Positions 33,415-41,814 of a stretch of 64,000 bases of DNA are shown in pieces. Origin of the DNA: Sphingomonadales bacterium (GTDB lineage Bacteria; Pseudomonadota; Alphaproteobacteria; Sphingomonadales; Sphingomonadaceae). The position numbers and the translations under genes were made by a program. Every line of letters starts with the position of its first letter. Within the stretch, counting starts at the first letter, position 1. Where the stretch lies: NCBI GenBank assembly GCA_017309275.1, contig JAFKLT010000055.1, forward strand, positions 1-64,000, given 5' to 3'. The notes below the pieces were generated by a model. It worked only from the letters and a program-made list of their open reading frames with translations, ran no database searches and was not told where the DNA came from.

Positions 33415-34331
33415 AGAATATCCTCGTTCTGGGGGCGCCCGCCGATCAGGGGCTGCCGTTGCTGACCGTGCTGAAGGCGCGGGGCCTGAAACCCACGGCC
33501 GGCGTCCGGCGTCCGGGCGCGATGGCGACGACGGTGCATCCCGACGTGCCCGAGGTCGCGGCCGACCTGTACGACGTCGCGAGCCTGACCGCCGCCTTTC
33601 GGGGGCAGGATGCGCTCGCGATGCATCTGCCGTTCGAATTCGACCGCGACCGCGCCGCGACGATGGGACGCAACATCGCGGCGGCGGCGCGTGCGGCGGG
33701 ACTGCAAAAGATCGTCTTCAACACGAGCTGCTTCGTCGCCGACCACGACCTCGACCTGTCGGCGCACGATGGCCGGCGCGATATCGAGCGCGCGATCCAC
33801 GACAGCGGCGTGCCGTACGTGATCATCGAACCGATGGTGTTCATGGACAATATCGCCCGCATCTGGTCGCGCCCGGCGATCGTCAACAGCGGGGTCTTCG
33901 CCTATCCGGCGGCCGAGACACTGAAGATAAGCTGGGTCTGCCTGGAGGATGTCGCGGCCTATATGGTCTCGGCGCTGCTGCACGAAGATCTGGTCGCCGA
34001 CCGGATCGCGGTGGGCGGGCCGGAGGCGCTGGTCGGGGCCGAGGTCGCCGAACGGCTGAGCGTCGCAGCCGGACGTCCGGTGCGCTTCCAGAGCCTGTCG
34101 CCCGACGAATTCGCCGCACGGATGAGCGAGCTGGTCACCGGATCGCGCGACGTACAGCCGTTCAGCATCTACGACGGGATGGCCAAATTCTATCGCTGGT
34201 ACAACGACCAGCCGGTGTCGCCCGTCGCGCTCGATGCAGTGCCGGCGGCGCGGCTGCTGGGGGTGACGCCGACGTCCTTCGCCGATTGGGCGAAGCGGCA
34301 GGACTGGTCGCCAATGACGGTGCCAGCGTAG
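33411..34331 (+). CDS. NmrA-like NAD(P)-binding protein
   Basis: A 306-residue atypical SDR. It begins with the Rossmann strand and loop ILVLGAPADQGLPLL, then GVRRPGAM and DLYDVASLTAAFRGQDA, the order seen in NmrA/isoflavone-reductase-like proteins. The first loop deviates from GxxGxxG. A PYVIIEPMVFMDNI element in the middle is typical of the family. Role may be reduction of a pathway intermediate or redox sensing. The start is GTG in the GTGA overlap with the KstD-like gene. It appears to be the last gene of the 27.7-34.3 kb operon. Confidence 0.75.
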   Translation: MKNILVLGAPADQGLPLLTVLKARGLKPTAGVRRPGAMATTVHPDVPEVAADLYDVASLTAAFRGQDALAMHLPFEFDRDRAATMGRNIAAAARAAGLQKIVFNTSCFVADHDLDLSAHDGRRDIERAIHDSGVPYVIIEPMVFMDNIARIWSRPAIVNSGVFAYPAAETLKISWVCLEDVAAYMVSALLHEDLVADRIAVGGPEALVGAEVAERLSVAAGRPVRFQSLSPDEFAARMSELVTGSRDVQPFSIYDGMAKFYRWYNDQPVSPVALDAVPAARLLGVTPTSFADWAKRQDWSPMTVPA

Positions 34332-34410
34332 CTCCGTTTTTTTTGCGATTGGATCTCTCGCAAATCCATGGAACGACCGTTTTCGACCGAAATCTGACAT
34401 TTCTTCTTTC

Positions 34411-34484
34411 GTCACCCCGGACTTGATCCGGGGTCCCGCTCGACGACGGGAATAAGTGGGATCCCGGATCGAGTCCGGGATGAC
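34411..34484. repeat. REP doublet 1
   Basis: Two head-to-head palindromic units: GTCACCCCGGACTTGATCC... (stem CCCCGGA 34415-34421 / TCCGGGG 34427-34433) and its imperfect reverse complement (stem ATCCCGGA 34461-34468 / TCCGGGAT 34474-34481) ending GATGAC. Each unit has a five-base loop and a GTCA head. Confidence 0.8.
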
Positions 34485-34538
34485 GAAGGCGTAGGAAGCC
34501 AGGTCAGTTTGCGACCGGAAGACGACGTCTCTTCTTCC

Positions 34539-34638
34539 GTCACCCTGAACTTGTTTCAGGGTCCATTGCTTGCCGCATCCTTTGGCGCAGCGCGCGATTA
34601 TAGCTCAGGCCATGGATGCTGAAACGAGTTCAGCATGA
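34539..34638. repeat. REP doublet 2 (CTGAA variant)
   Basis: The same architecture with a different core: stem CCCTGAA 34543-34549 / TTCAGGG 34555-34561 after a GTCA head, and the opposing unit GCTGAA 34618-34623 / TTCAGC 34629-34634 ending ATGAC. Confidence 0.75.
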
Positions 34639-34705
34639 CGAGCGTTGGATGGTCGCTCCCCACCCCAATGCCGCCAGATCGTCTGCATCCAGCCGCGCGC
34701 CCCTC

Positions 34706-34794
34706 GTGATCCCCGGCGAAGGCCGGGGTCCAGGGCGTTAGAAAGCCGGCGCTGCGTGGTTGCGCTCTGGGCCCCGGCCTTCGCCGGGGATCAC
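34706..34794. repeat. REP doublet 3 (CCCCGGC variant)
   Basis: Units with stem CCCCGGC / GCCGGGG and four-base loops at 34711-34728 and 34772-34789, arranged as near-perfect reverse complements with GTGATC heads pointing outwards. Confidence 0.75.
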
Positions 34795-34857
34795 AAGGGA
34801 GGCGTTGGCGCCGGGGGCATGTGAAGCGCCTGGCGGCCACAGGGAGGATTGCTTCCT

Positions 34858-34930
34858 CGTCACCCCGGACCTGATCCGGGGTCCATGCTTCGGGCGCTGT
34901 TATGGATCCCGGATCATGTCCGGGATGACG
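34858..34930. repeat. REP doublet 4
   Basis: Stems CCCCGGA 34863-34869 / TCCGGGG 34875-34881 and ATCCCGGA 34906-34913 / TCCGGGAT 34919-34926. The flank after it (34926-34963) repeats 38 bases found after doublet 1 (34481-34518) with one mismatch, so doublets 1 and 4 are copies of a longer unit. Confidence 0.8.
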
Positions 34931-35238
34931 AAGGCGTGGGAAGCCAGGTCAGTTTGCGACCGGTTGCGGCCATTTAATCCTCCCGGTGCCGTGGGCATGG
35001 GGAAAGGCCTTTCCTACAATATCCGGCTATGTCAGCGTCGATCCCGGCTCTTTCATTCAGTGAACAAACGCGGTCCCCGCCGGGCTTCTCACGACCACGC
35101 GCGTCCACCACATTGGGTGGTCCGGATCGGCGAGCCCACAAGGCTGAACTTTCCTGAACTTTGGAAGGGCGTAAACTCCGCTCCCACCCCAAAGCCGACG
35201 CTCGTTTCACTGGTTCGCAAAAAGATTTGCGCACCTTT

Positions 35239-36669
35239 TTATGGCAACTGCCCGTTGATATATTTCCCCAGCGTCCGGTGGAAATGGCGGATGCGGCTTT
35301 CCTGATAATGGCCGAGTTCGATCACGCCGTTGGGCGACGATTTCATCCCTTCCTGCACATAGGGCAGGTTTTCCATATCCTGGTCGAACACGCCGGCGAG
35401 CGCGGCGCCGATCAGATGGCTGGCGCTGGAAAAGGGCTGGTCGTCGGGAATCAGGTGCATCGGTACGGAGCGCGGCGGCTTTTCGCCCTTGGGCGTGCGC
35501 ATCAGGATGCGGACCTCCATCAGGCTGTGGTCGGTATCGCCCCACGGCCGCCAGCGATAGACGATGTTCGGCACCAGCCCGCCCCACGGCGCCCAGTTGG
35601 GGAAGACATTATAGGTGAAATTGTCGAGCATCTCGCTGTCGGTCGCGTCCGAATAGTCGCGCCCGTTCATCGCCGAAAAGGCGTCGCGGTTCGCCTGCGC
35701 CAGCACCTTGCGCGCCAGCATCGGATCGTCGGCGTCGAAGCCTTTCAGGTCGGCCGGATCGCCGGTCGCACGCCGCGCCCGGCTGTCGCCGCCGCCGATG
35801 AACTCCTCGAGCGTCTTCAGGACATAGAATTGATCCTTGCCCTTGATATGCGGCGACATCGCGCCCGCCGGGGTGATCGCGCGGTTCAGAAAATCGCCGT
35901 ACAGGTCGTATCGCGTGTTGGCGTCGGCGGTGAAGCCCAGGATCTGCGGGTGGGTGACGATGCTGTGCCACGCCTCCATGAACGCCTCGGCGACCGCTTT
36001 CCAGTTGGCGGGGATGACGCGGCCGACCCAGGCGCCGGTGTAGCATTCGTCGAGCCGCCAATTGTCGTAATGCTCGACGCCCGGACCGACCCAGTCGCGG
36101 AACGACGGCAGGTCGGGGTTCTCGGTGACCAGGATGAAACCCTGCCAGTGGTCGACCTTCAGCTCGGGCAGGCTCATGTCCTTCGCCTCGAGATGCTTGA
36201 AATCCCAGGCGCACGGCGCTTCCTTGAAGCGGCCGTCGTGGTGCCAGGCAAAGCCGTGGAAGGGGCAGCGCAGATGCACCGCCGGCCCGCTCTCGGTCCG
36301 AAGCTTGCGGCCGCGGTGCAGGCAGACGTTGTAGAAGGCCTTTACCGACCCGTCCTTCTGGCGGACGAGCAGGATGCTCTTTTCGTTGATGTCATAGACG
36401 ACGGTGTCGCCGGGATCGGGCATATCCTCCTCGCGCGCGGCGAATTGCCAGATGTTCGGCCACATCTTTTCGCGTTCGAGCCTTGCCCAATCCTCGCTGA
36501 CATAGCGTTCGATCGCGATCGGCTCGTCGCCCAGTTCCTGGTTCGATTCGGCGAACAGATAATCGGGGACGCGCCGCGTGTCGGCGTTCAGCATGTCGGT
36601 GTAGCTGGTGCCCGGGCAGCGATCGTCGCGGTCGCCGTTCGGGGCCTGGGGAGGGCTGAGGTCGTTCAT
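35239..36669 (-). CDS. Rieske non-haem iron oxygenase, alpha subunit (first)
   Basis: A 476-residue ring-hydroxylating-type oxygenase. The N-terminal Rieske domain has the 2Fe-2S ligands C116/H118 (CLHRG) and C135/H138 (CPFHGF). The catalytic domain has the mononuclear iron histidines H235 and H240 in EAWHSIVTH. It would hydroxylate an organic substrate with O2 and two electrons from a ferredoxin/reductase pair not found nearby. The ATG follows GGAG at seven bases. It lies 16 bases downstream of the second Rieske gene, so the two are cotranscribed. Confidence 0.9.
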   Translation of the reverse strand: MNDLSPPQAPNGDRDDRCPGTSYTDMLNADTRRVPDYLFAESNQELGDEPIAIERYVSEDWARLEREKMWPNIWQFAAREEDMPDPGDTVVYDINEKSILLVRQKDGSVKAFYNVCLHRGRKLRTESGPAVHLRCPFHGFAWHHDGRFKEAPCAWDFKHLEAKDMSLPELKVDHWQGFILVTENPDLPSFRDWVGPGVEHYDNWRLDECYTGAWVGRVIPANWKAVAEAFMEAWHSIVTHPQILGFTADANTRYDLYGDFLNRAITPAGAMSPHIKGKDQFYVLKTLEEFIGGGDSRARRATGDPADLKGFDADDPMLARKVLAQANRDAFSAMNGRDYSDATDSEMLDNFTYNVFPNWAPWGGLVPNIVYRWRPWGDTDHSLMEVRILMRTPKGEKPPRSVPMHLIPDDQPFSSASHLIGAALAGVFDQDMENLPYVQEGMKSSPNGVIELGHYQESRIRHFHRTLGKYINGQLP

Positions 36670-36685
36670 CTGTGACTCCGGAATG

Positions 36686-37915
36686 TCAGGCGATCTGGTC
36701 GAGCGGCATGCGGCACGCGGCGGCGATCGAGCGGTGGACACCGTGGAGCGCGGGCTCGTTCGCGCCCAGCACGACGCGGAAATCGTCGGGCGCCGTCATC
36801 AGATTGGCGTAGCCGCTGCTGGCTACGCGATAATCCTCGGTCTGCACGACGGTCGCGGTCGCGTCATAGGCCATCTCGCACATCGCGCGATGTTCCGCAT
36901 TCTCGACGCCGAAGGGCGCATAGACCGCGAACTGGCAGAACATCTTGCCCGCGCCGTCTGGAAACAGGCGGAAGAGCTGCGTGAAATAGACGCCCGGCGT
37001 AACCGCGCCGAAAAAGACCACGGTGTTGGGGAACAGGAAATGCACGCCGCCATAATCGGTTTCGGGCCAGTCGCTCTCGTCCTTGTCGACGAGCGCGCCG
37101 ATCGACAGGTCGGGAAAGCTGACGCGGTGGTGGCGGCCGATGGGCTCATAGACGTTGCGGTCGCTGTAGTGCGTGCCGCCGATCGTCGAGGCGTGCAGCA
37201 TCTTGAAATGATAGCCCTCGCCATAGGTATCGAGCGCGAACTTCCAGTTTGCGTCGGCGGTGAGGATGCCTTTCTTGACCGGTTCGGCGCGATGCAGTTC
37301 GAGCTGCGCGAGCACCGGGCCGAAATCGCCCAGGTGCGCGGCGGCATCGATCGGCTCGCCGTCGGGATTGGCGCGTACGAAGATCAGGCCCAGATGCTCG
37401 GCGCAGGGCAGGGCGATCAGGTTGCGCGCGCCGATCTCGCAGCCCGCGAACCCTTCCTTGCCCGGCTGGCCGACCAGCTCGCCGGCGGGATCGAAGGTCC
37501 AGGCGTGAAACGGGCAGACCAGCCGCGGGCGCGGGCCCTGCCAGGGTTCCTTTTCCTCGACCAGCTTCGCGCCGCGGTGCGTGCACATGTTCAGGAAAGC
37601 GCGCGCGACGCCGTCCTTGCCGCGCGTGACCAGGATCGAGGGTCCGACCGAGTCGAACACCAGCGTGTCGCCCGCCTTCGGAATGTCGCCCGACAGGCCG
37701 GCGACGATCGGTTCGTTGCGGAAGATATGCTCCATCTCGGCCGCGTTGCGCGCGTCGCTGGTATAGATCGACTTGTGCAGCGGCAGCGGCGCGTCCGCAC
37801 GGTCGGTGCGGTTCTCGGCGACGATGGCGACCAGTTTGCGCAGTCCCGCACGCGCGTTGCGCTTGCGGACGGCGAACCAGTCCTGCGGCGCGATCTTCGG
37901 ATCGGACTCGGCCAT
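36686..37915 (-). CDS. Rieske non-haem iron oxygenase, alpha subunit (second)
   Basis: A 409-residue oxygenase with Rieske ligands C111/H113 (CTHRGAKL) and C134/H137 (CPFHAW), and iron histidines H236 and H241 in GEGYHFKMLH. It is clearly divergent from its neighbour (different length and linker), so the pair is not a recent duplication and the two may act on successive sites or form a mixed assembly. The ATG at 37915 is preceded by GAGGAG. The promoter should lie in the 100-bp gap to the divergent VOC gene. Confidence 0.9.
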   Translation of the reverse strand: MAESDPKIAPQDWFAVRKRNARAGLRKLVAIVAENRTDRADAPLPLHKSIYTSDARNAAEMEHIFRNEPIVAGLSGDIPKAGDTLVFDSVGPSILVTRGKDGVARAFLNMCTHRGAKLVEEKEPWQGPRPRLVCPFHAWTFDPAGELVGQPGKEGFAGCEIGARNLIALPCAEHLGLIFVRANPDGEPIDAAAHLGDFGPVLAQLELHRAEPVKKGILTADANWKFALDTYGEGYHFKMLHASTIGGTHYSDRNVYEPIGRHHRVSFPDLSIGALVDKDESDWPETDYGGVHFLFPNTVVFFGAVTPGVYFTQLFRLFPDGAGKMFCQFAVYAPFGVENAEHRAMCEMAYDATATVVQTEDYRVASSGYANLMTAPDDFRVVLGANEPALHGVHRSIAAACRMPLDQIA

Positions 37916-38015
37916 GGCTCTCCTCACATTTTGCCCAGTATGACTCCGGGTCTCGAAGAGCTTATCGCACAAAGCCCGGCGCTTGTGCGCTATCGCTTTT
38001 GAGGGGGAGAGAGAC

Positions 38016-38552
38016 ATGGCCGCACCCGGAACGCTCGCGTCGCTCGGCGACATCATGCAGCTGGCCTTTGTGCCGTCGGATTTCGACGCCGCGATCAAGC
38101 ATTGGACTACGGTGATGGGCGCCGGTCCCTTCTTCCTGCTTCCGAACGTATCGCTGCCCGGCGGCCGCTATCGCGGCGAGGCGAGCGATCCCGTCTTCAC
38201 CATGGCGCTCGGCTATTGGGGCGACATGCAGATCGAGCTGATCCGGCCGGAGAATGACGCGAAGTCGCTCTATCGCGGCGAATATGGCGTCGCCGATGCG
38301 CTGCACCATGTCTGCATCCTCGTCGATTCGATCGCGGAGGCGCGGGCGCGCTGTGCCGAAGTCGGCGCGGAGGTGATCTTCGAGGCGCCGGTCGGCGATA
38401 CGGGCGGGGTGATCTATGCCGACCCGGGTACCGGCCCGGGCACGCTGGTCGAGCTGCTCGAACCGCAGGCGGGCACGCGCGAGCTGTTCGCGATGATGCG
38501 CGATGCGGCGAAGGACTGGGACGGCAGCGAGCCGCTGCGGTCGCTGGGATGA
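38016..38552 (+). CDS. VOC-family (glyoxalase-like) protein
   Basis: A 178-residue protein with two half-VOC modules: IMQLAFVPSDFDAAIKHWTTVMGAG at the front and ADALHHVCILVDSIAEARARC in the second half, with the metal-type residues His (HHVCIL) and Glu (LVELLEP). The DPGTGPGTLVELLEP ending is common in VOC proteins annotated as methylmalonyl-CoA epimerase-like or dioxygenase-like. GGGGGAGAGAG precedes the ATG. Divergent from the Rieske pair; function unknown but probably within the same pathway. Confidence 0.8.
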   Translation: MAAPGTLASLGDIMQLAFVPSDFDAAIKHWTTVMGAGPFFLLPNVSLPGGRYRGEASDPVFTMALGYWGDMQIELIRPENDAKSLYRGEYGVADALHHVCILVDSIAEARARCAEVGAEVIFEAPVGDTGGVIYADPGTGPGTLVELLEPQAGTRELFAMMRDAAKDWDGSEPLRSLG

Positions 38553-38556
38553 AGCG

Positions 38557-38578
38557 CCCCTCCCGCAAGCGGGAGGGG
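38557..38578. terminator. Bidirectional terminator hairpin
   Basis: CCCCTCCC-GCAAGC-GGGAGGGG, an 8-bp perfect stem, lies in the 34-bp gap between the converging VOC and LuxR genes. No T-run is present. Confidence 0.6.
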
Positions 38579-38586
38579 AGATAGGC

Positions 38587-39453
38587 TCAGCTGTTCGCGC
38601 CCAGATAGCCGAGTTGCCCGGCCTTGAAGATCGTCTGCGCGCGGTTGACCGAGTTCAGCTTCTCGCCCGCGCGGTGGACATGATAGCGCACCGTCGCGTG
38701 GCTCAGCGAGATGATCATGCCGATCTCGCGGTCGGTCTTGCCGATCGCGGCCCAGCGCAGGCATTCGACCTCGCGCTTCGACAGCTCGCAATCCGACGGG
38801 ATGCGCCGCTTGGTCCGCATCGCGGAGGCATAGCCCGCGATGAAGCGCCGCGTCGCCGCGCCCAGGATATGGCCGATCTCGGCGAACTGGTCCGCCAGGT
38901 CGGTGATCGCATGGTTCATGGGGTGATAGCTGTTGGCCGAAATCTGGCCGAAGGGCAGGTGGACCGGCACGACGATCGCCGCCTTGTACCGTTCGTTCGC
39001 GGCGAAATAGCGCGAAAGGTCGATGTCATCGAGATAGGGGTTGGGGTTCGCGGTGCGGAACCCGTCGCCATTGCACCAGAACGGCTCGCTCTCGTAACGG
39101 CAGGAACGCGGCAGCGGCGAGTGGAGCGCCAGCCTGTGATCCTCCCACCAGCGCTCGCCGTCGCCGAGCCAGCCGAACAGGTCGGCGGCCAGGACGGCGC
39201 CGTCGGCGTCGACCATCGTTTCCTTCGATGCGATATCGTCGCAGAGCGCGGCGCGGAGACCGCGCGACGCGGCATAGTCGCGCAGCACGACGGCCGCGTC
39301 GTGGATATCCTCCACGCTGCGGACCGTGACCGCTTCGACGATCGCCCTGGCATTCATGGTTGGTGCGAACCCGTCGTCCGGCAGCTTGACTGCCTTCTCT
39401 CCCATGGGCGGGACTATTTCACACTGGTCGGCAAGTCGCAATGCATGTGTCAT
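38587..39453 (-). CDS. LuxR-family regulator (autoinducer-domain-like, luxI not seen)
   Basis: A 288-residue regulator. The C-terminal about 65 residues are a GerE/LuxR helix-turn-helix: LSKREVECLRWAAIGKTDREIGMIISLSHATVRYHVHRAGEKL. The N-terminal about 200 residues resemble the autoinducer-binding fold of LuxR proteins (DDIDLSRYFAANERYKAAIVVPVHLPFG), but no luxI-type synthase is in the window. It may sense a pathway compound. The ATG at 39453 overlaps the stop of the acyl-CoA dehydrogenase gene (ATGA), making it the last gene of a long catabolic operon. An alternative ATG is at 39405. Confidence 0.8.
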   Translation of the reverse strand: MTHALRLADQCEIVPPMGEKAVKLPDDGFAPTMNARAIVEAVTVRSVEDIHDAAVVLRDYAASRGLRAALCDDIASKETMVDADGAVLAADLFGWLGDGERWWEDHRLALHSPLPRSCRYESEPFWCNGDGFRTANPNPYLDDIDLSRYFAANERYKAAIVVPVHLPFGQISANSYHPMNHAITDLADQFAEIGHILGAATRRFIAGYASAMRTKRRIPSDCELSKREVECLRWAAIGKTDREIGMIISLSHATVRYHVHRAGEKLNSVNRAQTIFKAGQLGYLGANS

Positions 39454-40658
39454 AGGCGTAGCACCGTCTTTGCTATGATGTTTTTCTGAACTTCGCTCGA
39501 TCCGCCGAACACGGTCCAAGCACGGCTGTTGAGATAGCGGGCGGCCGCGACCTGCGCGTCCGGGTCGCCGATCGGCGGCGGGGCTTCGTTGCCATAGAGC
39601 GGGCGGACTGTCGGCAGTTGCAGGCCGTCATAGCCGTGAAGATCCATCGCCAGGCCGTCGATGCGCTGGTGGAGTTCGGACGAGATCAGCTTGACGAGCG
39701 AGGTTTGCGGTCCGGCGGGGCGACCCTTTGCGATATCGGCCAGAATGCGCAGTTCGGTGGTTTCCAGCGCTTCGGCCTCCAGCCGCAGGCGGGCGATTCG
39801 CGTCGCGACCTGAATGTCGCCGCCCAGCGATCCGTTGTGCCCGCTCGGTGCGACGCCCGCGAGCTGTTCCAGATGGTCGATGGCGCGAATCAGGCGCGGG
39901 GCGTGGAACGATCCGCCGCGTTCGTTCTCGAGCAGGAATTTGGCGATCGTCCAGCCCTGCCCCTCCTCGCCGATGCGGTTGTCGACCGACGTGCGCGCAC
40001 CGTCGAGGAACACCTGGTTGACCTCATGGTCCCCCGCCATGGTGATGATCGGGGTGACGGTGACCCCCGGCTGGTCCATGGGGACGAGAAGGAAACTGAT
40101 TCCCGCCTGTTTCTTCACCTCGCCGTCGGTGCGGACGAGGCAGAAGATCCAGTTCGCGTGATGGGCGTGGGTCGTCCAGATCTTCGACCCGTCGACGACA
40201 TATTCGTCGCCTTCGCGCCGCGCGCGGGTGCGGAGCGAGGCGAGGTCCGATCCGCTCTGCGGTTCGGAATAGCCCTGGCACCAATAATCGGTTCCGGCGC
40301 GGATCGCGGGCAGGAAACGATCCTTCTGCTCCTGCGTCCCGAAGGCGCAGATTACCGGGCCGACCAGGCGCAGGCCGAGCACCGACAGCGCCGGCGCGCC
40401 CGCGACGGCGCATTCCTTCTCGAAGATATAGCGCTGCATTGGCGTCCAGCCGGTGCCGCCGCAATCCTCGGGCCAATGATAGGCGACCCAGCCCTTGTCG
40501 TTGAGGATGCGGTGCCAGACGAGCCCGATGTCGGGTTCGACGAAGACACCGGGCGTGCGCCGGGCGCCGTCGCGAACATGATCGGGAAGCGAGGTGCGGA
40601 GGAAGTCGCGGACTTCCTCGCGGAATTCGATTTCGTCTTTAGTGAGGTCGAGGTCCAT
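39450..40658 (-). CDS. Acyl-CoA dehydrogenase (402 aa)
   Basis: A full-length FAD acyl-CoA dehydrogenase with RDFLRTSLPDHV at the start, the FAD/substrate loop GYSEPQSGSDLAS, the KIWTTHAHHANW strand and a C-terminal helix bundle ending SRAWTVFGGSSEVQKNIIAK. Together with the shorter acyl-CoA dehydrogenase two genes upstream it may form a heteromeric alpha2beta2 enzyme, as known for steroid side-chain dehydrogenases (ChsE1/ChsE2). It would introduce the alpha-beta double bond into a CoA ester. It starts seven bases after the thiolase stop and overlaps the LuxR gene by four bases. Confidence 0.9.
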   Translation of the reverse strand: MDLDLTKDEIEFREEVRDFLRTSLPDHVRDGARRTPGVFVEPDIGLVWHRILNDKGWVAYHWPEDCGGTGWTPMQRYIFEKECAVAGAPALSVLGLRLVGPVICAFGTQEQKDRFLPAIRAGTDYWCQGYSEPQSGSDLASLRTRARREGDEYVVDGSKIWTTHAHHANWIFCLVRTDGEVKKQAGISFLLVPMDQPGVTVTPIITMAGDHEVNQVFLDGARTSVDNRIGEEGQGWTIAKFLLENERGGSFHAPRLIRAIDHLEQLAGVAPSGHNGSLGGDIQVATRIARLRLEAEALETTELRILADIAKGRPAGPQTSLVKLISSELHQRIDGLAMDLHGYDGLQLPTVRPLYGNEAPPPIGDPDAQVAAARYLNSRAWTVFGGSSEVQKNIIAKTVLRL

Positions 40659-40665
40659 AATTCAA

Positions 40666-41814
40666 CTAGCGTTCGAGGATCGCCACCGCCGACAGGCCGG
40701 GCGCGCCATAGACATGGCTGTAACCGACCCTGGGGTCGTTCGGCACCTGCCGGTCGCCGCCGCGACCGCGCAGTTGCACCGTATTCTCATAGACCTGGCG
40801 CAGGCCCGACGCGCCGATCGGCTCGCCGCAGGCCAGGCATCCACCGTCGGTGTTGATCGGCAGGCGTCCGCCGATCTCCGACCAGCCATTGGCGAACCAT
40901 TCTTCCTGGTCACCGTCGGCGCAAAAGCCGTTCTCCGCCATGTGCATGATCTCGGCGCCGCTTTCGGTGTCCTGAAGCTGCGCGACGTCGACGTCGGCCG
41001 GACCGATGCCCGCCATTTCGAAGGCGGCGCGGCTCGCGATCTGGGTCGGCTTGCCGCCGCCGTTGACGCTGATCGATGGCGCGAAAACCTCGAACGACCC
41101 CTCGGGCCGCGTGCGAAAGGCGACGCTGGCGATGCGGATGGCGTCGGCGCCGAGTTCGCGCACCTTCTTGCCGCTGGCGAGCACCAGCGCCACCGCCCCC
41201 TCGGCGGGCGAGCAGAACATATATTTGGTCAGTGGATCATTGACCATCGGGGCGTTGAGGATCGTGTCGAGGTCGACGGGCGAGCGGCGCCAGGCGTGAT
41301 CGCACAGCGTGCCGTTGCGGAACGCCTTCTCGGCGACGAGCCCCAGCGTGCGGCGGCTGATCCCGTGCAGCGCCATATAACGCTGGATCTTCAGCGCGAA
41401 GAATTGCGTCGTCAGCATCATCCCGGTCTCGCCATACCAGTCGGGCAGGCCATATTCGGCGGGCTTGGCATTGAAGGCGCCGCGCGGATGCTTGTCGAAC
41501 CCGACAGCCAGCGCGATCTCGCACGCTCCGGCTGCGACGGCGTTGCGGGCGGCCGCCAGCGCGCTGCCGCCGGTCGCGCATCCGTTGGAGACGTTGATGA
41601 AGGGGACGCTGGTCAGGCCAAGCTCGTTGACCATGATGTCGGCCGATCCCGCCGCGGCCGATCCGCCATAGGCGAATTCGACGTCGCCCCACTCGATCCC
41701 TGCATCCTTCAGCGCTTCACGCACCGCGAACACGCCCTGGTCGCGCCCCGACCGGCCGTCGGTGCGGCCAAAGGGGTGGATGCCCGCGCCGATGATATAG
41801 ACGTCGTCGTTCAT
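40666..41814 (-). CDS. SCP-x/Ltp2-type thiolase-fold protein
   Basis: A 382-residue thiolase-superfamily protein of the SCP-x branch. It has the nucleophile-type cysteine in NVSNGCATGG (C79) and a second conserved element GGCLACGEPIGASG. The DUF35 gene immediately upstream overlaps by four bases, and that DUF35-thiolase pairing is characteristic of Ltp2 retro-aldolases and related enzymes acting on steroid side chains and acyl-CoA aldols. Retained Cys79 leaves either C-C cleavage by thiolysis or by retro-aldol reaction possible. Member of the P450-to-LuxR operon. Confidence 0.85.
   Translation of the reverse strand: MNDDVYIIGAGIHPFGRTDGRSGRDQGVFAVREALKDAGIEWGDVEFAYGGSAAAGSADIMVNELGLTSVPFINVSNGCATGGSALAAARNAVAAGACEIALAVGFDKHPRGAFNAKPAEYGLPDWYGETGMMLTTQFFALKIQRYMALHGISRRTLGLVAEKAFRNGTLCDHAWRRSPVDLDTILNAPMVNDPLTKYMFCSPAEGAVALVLASGKKVRELGADAIRIASVAFRTRPEGSFEVFAPSISVNGGGKPTQIASRAAFEMAGIGPADVDVAQLQDTESGAEIMHMAENGFCADGDQEEWFANGWSEIGGRLPINTDGGCLACGEPIGASGLRQVYENTVQLRGRGGDRQVPNDPRVGYSHVYGAPGLSAVAILER

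Larger units (their letters stand above)
34332..35238. other. Non-coding spacer rich in REP doublets
   Basis: About 0.9 kb without a credible gene between converging transcription units. From 34411 to 34927 it is built mainly of four REP-like doublets (listed separately). The last about 280 bases (34964-35238) show nothing I can name apart from a short inverted stretch near 35140-35165 (CTGAACTTTCCTGAACTTT direct repeat). Confidence 0.7.

Noticed and set aside
34411-34930. CRISPR array
   Set aside because: Repeated units are palindromic REP doublets in alternating orientation with variable cores and no regular spacers; no cas genes are present.
34760-35305. 181-codon plus-strand frame in the REP-rich spacer
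   Set aside because: It runs through REP palindromes and into the antisense of the Rieske gene; no ribosome site and no recognisable domain.
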